From positions 1 through 11,124 of the forward strand of contig JAEXFF010000198.1 in assembly GCA_023400335.1 (NCBI GenBank): a stretch of DNA of 11,124 nucleotides. Reading direction: 5' to 3'. The notes beneath the pieces were generated by a model. It searched no databases. It worked only from the letters and a program-made list of their open reading frames with translations, and was not told where the DNA came from. Position numbers and translations under genes: made by a program. This stretch comes from Bacteroidota bacterium (GTDB lineage: Bacteria; Bacteroidota; Bacteroidia; Bacteroidales; Marinifilaceae). Positions 8,592-11,124 of this stretch are shown here, piece by piece (positions within the stretch are counted from its first letter, which is position 1; every line of letters begins with the position of its first letter).

Positions 8592-8823
8592 CGTTTAATT
8601 GTTCTAAAAATTTAACTTCCGCTTGTTTATCCGGTTTTATACTGTATTCCCCTTTCTTGGCAGCCCTTATCCGGTCAGTAAGGGCATATTGCTCTTCTTT
8701 TTGAACATTTTTCAGTATATTTGCGACGCAACTCTTTGGTATAAATGCGGAAATACCTGGAGTTTTATGCCGGAAGATTGCCGGTTTATATTGATTGTAC
8801 GTGTATGTCTGTTCAAACTTCAC
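8587..8823 (-). pseudogene. coding-like remnant of unknown gene, antisense to the MATE leader
   Basis: An open frame ends at TGA 8587-8589. Its 3' part, about 8587-8710, reads like real protein, with segments such as LTDRIRAAKKGEYSIKPDKQ and EVKFLEQLNE, charged helical composition and codon use like the neighbouring genes. The only standard start in frame is a GTG at 8823, which overlaps the MATE start codon. The 5' part also runs antisense through the probable MATE promoter and reads like non-coding sequence. There is no ATG, GTG or TTG within the good segment. I infer either the C-terminal remnant of a gene whose 5' end has been lost or a small protein with an unusual start. I do not recognise the family. 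A chance antisense frame remains possible. Confidence 0.25.
8716..8723 (+). promoter_or_regulatory. candidate -7 element for the MATE gene
   Basis: TATATTTG matches the Bacteroidota TAnnTTTG consensus and would start transcription near 8730, giving a leader of about 75 nt before the ATG at 8805. A TTG at 8689-8691 lies slightly too far upstream for an ideal -33 box. A weak GGTAT/ATACC hairpin (8738-8757) falls in the predicted leader. I see no riboswitch pattern there. Confidence 0.38.
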
Positions 8824-9437
8824 CCCTTACACTGGGAACCGAGAAAATCGGTAAACTACTGATACATTATTCTTTGCCAGCCATCGTCGCGATGACAGCT
8901 TCCTCCCTCTATAATATGATGGATAGCATCTTTATCGGGCATGGAGTCGGACATCTGGGGATTGCAGGACTGGCTATCACCTTACCTTTTATGAATATAG
9001 CGGCCGCATTCGGATCTTTGGTCGGTGTAGGAGCCTCTACCCTGGTCTCTATGAAAATGGGACAAAAAGATTTGAAAAGTGCTACAGATATATTGGGGAA
9101 TGTAGTTTTATTGAATTTGCTGATCGGAAGCTTATTTACTCTCGTCAGCCTCCTTTTCCTCGACCCCATTCTCCGTTTCTTCGGAGCCAGTGACGCAACT
9201 TTACCCTACGCCCGTGATTATATGGTAGTGATATTGCTGGGAAATATCATTACCCACGTTTATATGGGACTTAATGAAGTGATGCGGGCTTCCGGCTATC
9301 CTCAAAGAGCTATGTTGGCCACTCTTTTTGCAGTCGGGATCAACGGAATTCTGAATGCACTTTTTATATTTGTATGGGATATGGGCATACGGGGAGCTGC
9401 TTTGGGAACTATTACAGCTCAATTTCTCGCGCTCTGA
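8805..9437 (+). CDS. N-terminal lobe of the interrupted MATE transporter (helices 1-6)
   Basis: If the TGA at 9435-9437 is real, translation from 8805 gives 210 residues. Hydrophobic segments lie near 17-40, 50-80, 96-120, 136-158, 168-190 and from 195 to the stop, so the product is almost exactly one six-helix lobe with helix 6 clipped near its end. Listed separately because it may be annotated as its own gene. Whether it makes a stable product is unknown. Confidence 0.5.
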   Translation: MSVQTSPLTLGTEKIGKLLIHYSLPAIVAMTASSLYNMMDSIFIGHGVGHLGIAGLAITLPFMNIAAAFGSLVGVGASTLVSMKMGQKDLKSATDILGNVVLLNLLIGSLFTLVSLLFLDPILRFFGASDATLPYARDYMVVILLGNIITHVYMGLNEVMRASGYPQRAMLATLFAVGINGILNALFIFVWDMGIRGAALGTITAQFLAL

Positions 9438-9524
9438 GGAATATTACTCCATTTTTTCAGTCCCAAAAGCTTTATTCATTTCCAAAAAGGAATTTTCAAC
9501 TTAAAACGCAACCTGACCCTAGGA

Positions 9525-10160
9525 ATGCTGGCGATCGGGCTGTCCCCCTTTTTGATGAATCTTTGCTCCTGTATGGTAGTGATTCTCATTAATAATGGTT
9601 TGAAAAACCACGGAGGCGATATGGCCATCGGGGCTTTCGGTATCGTCAACCGTATCAGTTTTCTCTTTATTATGATTATCATGGGATTTAACCAGGGGAT
9701 GCAACCCGTTGCAGGCTATAATTACGGAGCCCGTCAATTCGACCGGGTCATCCAGATATTGCGGTATACGATCGGGTGCTCCGTAGCGGTGGCAACTACC
9801 GGGTTTCTCATCTGTCAAATTTTTCCCAGGTCCATGATCTACCTTTTTACAACAAAAGAAGAATTGATCGATATTGCTGCCCGGGGACTCCGGATTGTAT
9901 TGGCGTTTTTCCCGCTCGTAGGCTTTCAAATGGTTACTTCCAGTTTCTTTCAATCTTTAGGCATGGCCAAAAAAGCGATTTTTCTGTCGCTCACCCGGCA
10001 GTTACTGTTTTTAATTCCCTGTCTCCTTATTTTACCGGAAATTTACGGGGAAATCGGAGTCTGGGCCAGTATCCCTGTTGCCGATATCATCGCTTTTGTT
10101 ACCGCCCTCTTTATGCTTATCTGGCAATTACGCTATTTCAAGGAAATGAAAGAAAAATGA
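9525..10160 (+). CDS. C-terminal lobe of the interrupted MATE transporter (helices 7-12), possible restart
   Basis: The first ATG in frame after the TGA is at 9525 (codon 241). It would give 211 residues starting MLAIGLSPFLMN, covering the second MATE lobe. An AGGA lies directly against this ATG, too close to serve as a good Shine-Dalgarno sequence. The coding sequence between the TGA and this ATG is also well preserved, including KSFIHFQKGIFNLKRNLTLG. That suggests the frame was read straight through until recently, with no evolved second start. Confidence 0.4.
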   Translation: MLAIGLSPFLMNLCSCMVVILINNGLKNHGGDMAIGAFGIVNRISFLFIMIIMGFNQGMQPVAGYNYGARQFDRVIQILRYTIGCSVAVATTGFLICQIFPRSMIYLFTTKEELIDIAARGLRIVLAFFPLVGFQMVTSSFFQSLGMAKKAIFLSLTRQLLFLIPCLLILPEIYGEIGVWASIPVADIIAFVTALFMLIWQLRYFKEMKEK

Positions 10161-10169
10161 GTGAAGACC

Positions 10170-10838
10170 TTAATACCTCTTTTCCACATTTGCCCAATCT
10201 ACAATTGTCCACAAATTCCTGATATGTTCCGGACGACGATTCTGATAGTCCAAATAGTAAGCATGCTCCCAAACATCAAATCCCAATAACGGAATAAATC
10301 CCCTGGATAGAGGATTGCCCCCATTACTCTCCTGAAAAATAAATAATTCACCTTGATTATTTTTAGCCAGCCATACCCAACCCGAACCAAACAAAGAAGC
10401 TGCAGCATTCGAAAATTCATTTTTGAAATTTTCAAAAGAACCCCATTTTTTTTCAATGGCCTTCAGTAAAGCTCCGTTAGGTTGCTGGCGGGCATTCGGT
10501 GAAAAAGTATTAAAATAGATGATGTGATTCAATGCCTGAGCCCCGTTATCATATATCGGCCCTGTGGAGTATTTGACAATAGTTTCCAAATCACTGTTCT
10601 CAAAAGGAGTGCCTACAATCAATGTGTTCAGCTTGTCGACATAAGCTTTTAAATGTTTCCCGTAATGATAATTCATGGTTTCTTCACTGATAACAGGAGC
10701 CAAGGCATTCAAAGCATAAGGCAATTGCGGCATCTGAATTTTAGAAGCCGGTGTCTGAGCCTGCAGCTTATTGATACTTCCTCCTGCTATACTAACCATA
10801 ATAAGCCAAAATCCAATTAAAATTTCTTTATATGACAT
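10170..10838 (-). CDS. sodB: exported Fe/Mn superoxide dismutase (SodFM family)
   Basis: Converts superoxide to oxygen and hydrogen peroxide. From the ATG at 10838 the protein has 222 residues, longer than the roughly 190-200 of cytoplasmic forms because of an N-terminal extension. That extension has a charged start (MSYKE), a hydrophobic core at residues 6-20 and a plausible signal peptidase site after LQA at 27, so the enzyme is predicted to be periplasmic or secreted. All four metal ligands are visible: His58 in NYHYGKH, His105 in ALNHIIYF, and Asp188 and His192 in DVWEHAYYLDY. The gateway residue Tyr66 is also present. Gln101, four residues before His105, is the Fe-type glutamine position. 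Gly186, two residues before the Asp ligand, is the residue more usual in Mn or cambialistic enzymes. An in-frame TTG at 10865 could extend the protein by nine residues, but it would put basic residues before the signal and is less likely. The gene converges on the MATE frame with 9 bp between the stops. Confidence 0.93.
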   Translation of the reverse strand: MSYKEILIGFWLIMVSIAGGSINKLQAQTPASKIQMPQLPYALNALAPVISEETMNYHYGKHLKAYVDKLNTLIVGTPFENSDLETIVKYSTGPIYDNGAQALNHIIYFNTFSPNARQQPNGALLKAIEKKWGSFENFKNEFSNAAASLFGSGWVWLAKNNQGELFIFQESNGGNPLSRGFIPLLGFDVWEHAYYLDYQNRRPEHIRNLWTIVDWANVEKRY

Positions 10839-10871
10839 ATTGTTTCGTTTTAACGCTAATTTCAAAATATT

Positions 10872-11069
10872 TCAGTCTTCTCCCGAAGGGCGCCCGACAT
10901 TTTCAGATTCTTCTCTTAATTCATCCATATAGTCAGATAAATTGTCCCGGGCATTTTCATCATCTATATCGTCTATATGATTTACCACGTTCATGTAGTT
11001 TTCCTCCAATTCTTCATCCCTTCTTTCCCTGGATTCAGAATATTCCCTTTTTCTCTTTTTCTCTTTCAT
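10872..11069 (-). CDS. small highly charged protein of unknown function
   Basis: A 65-residue frame from ATG 11069 to TGA 10872-10874. The first eight residues are mostly Lys/Arg (MKEKKRKR) and the rest is acidic, with 23 Asp/Glu in all against 12 Lys/Arg. It has no Cys or Trp and no membrane segment, and is probably helical or partly disordered. The stop lies 33 bp before the dismutase ATG on the same strand, so the two may be co-transcribed. That gap shows no good TAnnTTTG promoter match. The ATG is preceded by AGG at short distance. I do not recognise a family. The strongly biased composition is consistent with a real small protein, but low-complexity purine-rich DNA could also keep such a frame open by chance. 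Confidence 0.5.
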   Translation of the reverse strand: MKEKKRKREYSESRERRDEELEENYMNVVNHIDDIDDENARDNLSDYMDELREESENVGRPSGED

Positions 11070-11099
11070 AAGCCTGACTTTATCCGATTAAACTTCCTA

Positions 11100-11115
11100 A
11101 GGCCCTTGCGGGCCT
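11100..11115. repeat. GC-rich hairpin at the right edge
   Basis: AGGCCC and GGGCCT form a perfect 6-bp stem around the loop TTGC. On the minus strand it lies about 30 bp upstream of the small charged gene and has no T-run after it. On the + strand the sequence after it is cut by the window edge. It could be a terminator for a gene to the right or a 5' leader hairpin. Confidence 0.4.
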
Positions 11116-11124
11116 GTATTATAT

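Larger units (their letters stand above)
8805..10160 (+). pseudogene. MATE family multidrug/cation efflux transporter interrupted by one in-frame TGA
   Basis: The frame from ATG 8805 to TGA 10158-10160 spans 451 codons, the normal length for a 12-helix MATE antiporter of the MepA/NorM/DinF group. These inner-membrane proteins export cationic drugs or metabolites using Na+ or H+ gradients. Family features run throughout: SLYNMMDSIFIGHGVG in helix 1, the GLNEVMRASGYPQRAM loop after helix 4, NNGLKNHGGDMAIGAFGIVNR at the start of the second lobe, and GFNQGMQPVAGYNYGAR. Codon 211 (9435-9437) is TGA. The frame continues without shift on both sides, so this is a base substitution. One change from TGG (Trp) is the simplest origin, because an aromatic or hydrophobic residue fits there, near the end of helix 6. 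I start at 8805, not at an in-frame ATG at 8745, because the intervening residues do not look like MATE. The neighbouring TGA stops, including this gene's own, argue against recoding. It may be a recent pseudogene, two separately translated halves, or a sequencing error. Confidence 0.88.

Noticed and set aside
8745..8804. N-terminal extension of the MATE protein from an ATG at 8745.
   Set aside because: The extra 20 residues are not MATE-like, while the ATG at 8805 gives the typical short N-terminus before helix 1.
9435..9437. TGA as selenocysteine or as Trp in an alternative code.
   Set aside because: MATE proteins have no selenocysteine site, no SECIS-like hairpin is evident just after the codon, and other genes in the window, including this one, use TGA as their final stop.
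1..11124. Defence islands, CRISPR, transposons, phage genes, tRNA or rRNA.
   Set aside because: No direct-repeat arrays, transposase or integrase motifs, terminal repeats or RNA gene signatures were seen on either strand.

Overview
The window looks like chromosomal DNA from a Bacteroidota species, most likely order Bacteroidales. The protein families are typical of that group: a Bacteroidales-like tRNA CCA-adding enzyme, a very large alpha-2-macroglobulin lipoprotein, a MepA/NorM-type MATE transporter and an Fe/Mn superoxide dismutase. Start codons lack strong Shine-Dalgarno sequences, and several starts are preceded by matches to the Bacteroidota -7 element TAnnTTTG. The genus cannot be fixed from the sequence. 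I see no phage, insertion sequence, CRISPR array, tRNA or rRNA.

Layout from left to right. (1) 1-578, +: C-terminal part of the CCA-adding enzyme, cut by the window edge. (2) 579-645: short pyrimidine-rich convergent spacer. (3) 2870-646, -: a two-gene unit, UDP-glucose 6-dehydrogenase followed 17 bp later by a YegS/diacylglycerol-kinase-type lipid kinase. (4) 2871-3053: divergent promoter region. (5) 3054-8513, +: a 1819-residue alpha-2-macroglobulin lipoprotein with an intact thioester motif and no pbpC beside it in this window. (6) 8514-8804: an imperfect hairpin, an antisense coding-like remnant and a probable promoter. (7) 8805-10160, +: a full-length MATE transporter reading frame interrupted by one in-frame TGA. 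(8) 10838-10170, -: a superoxide dismutase with an N-terminal signal peptide, ending 9 bp from the MATE stop. (9) 11069-10872, -: a small, highly charged protein upstream of the dismutase. (10) 11100-11115: a GC-rich hairpin at the right edge.

Most of the intact genes concern the cell envelope: UDP-glucuronate supply, lipid phosphorylation, periplasmic protease trapping, multidrug/cation efflux and defence against superoxide outside the cytoplasm. They lie on both strands in short units and do not form one pathway. I find no convincing new multi-gene system. The points most worth a second look are the single nonsense codon in the MATE gene, the exported SOD with mixed Fe/Mn metal-site signatures, the Tyr/Asn/Asp-rich insertion in the alpha-2-macroglobulin, and the remnant between the alpha-2-macroglobulin and MATE genes.
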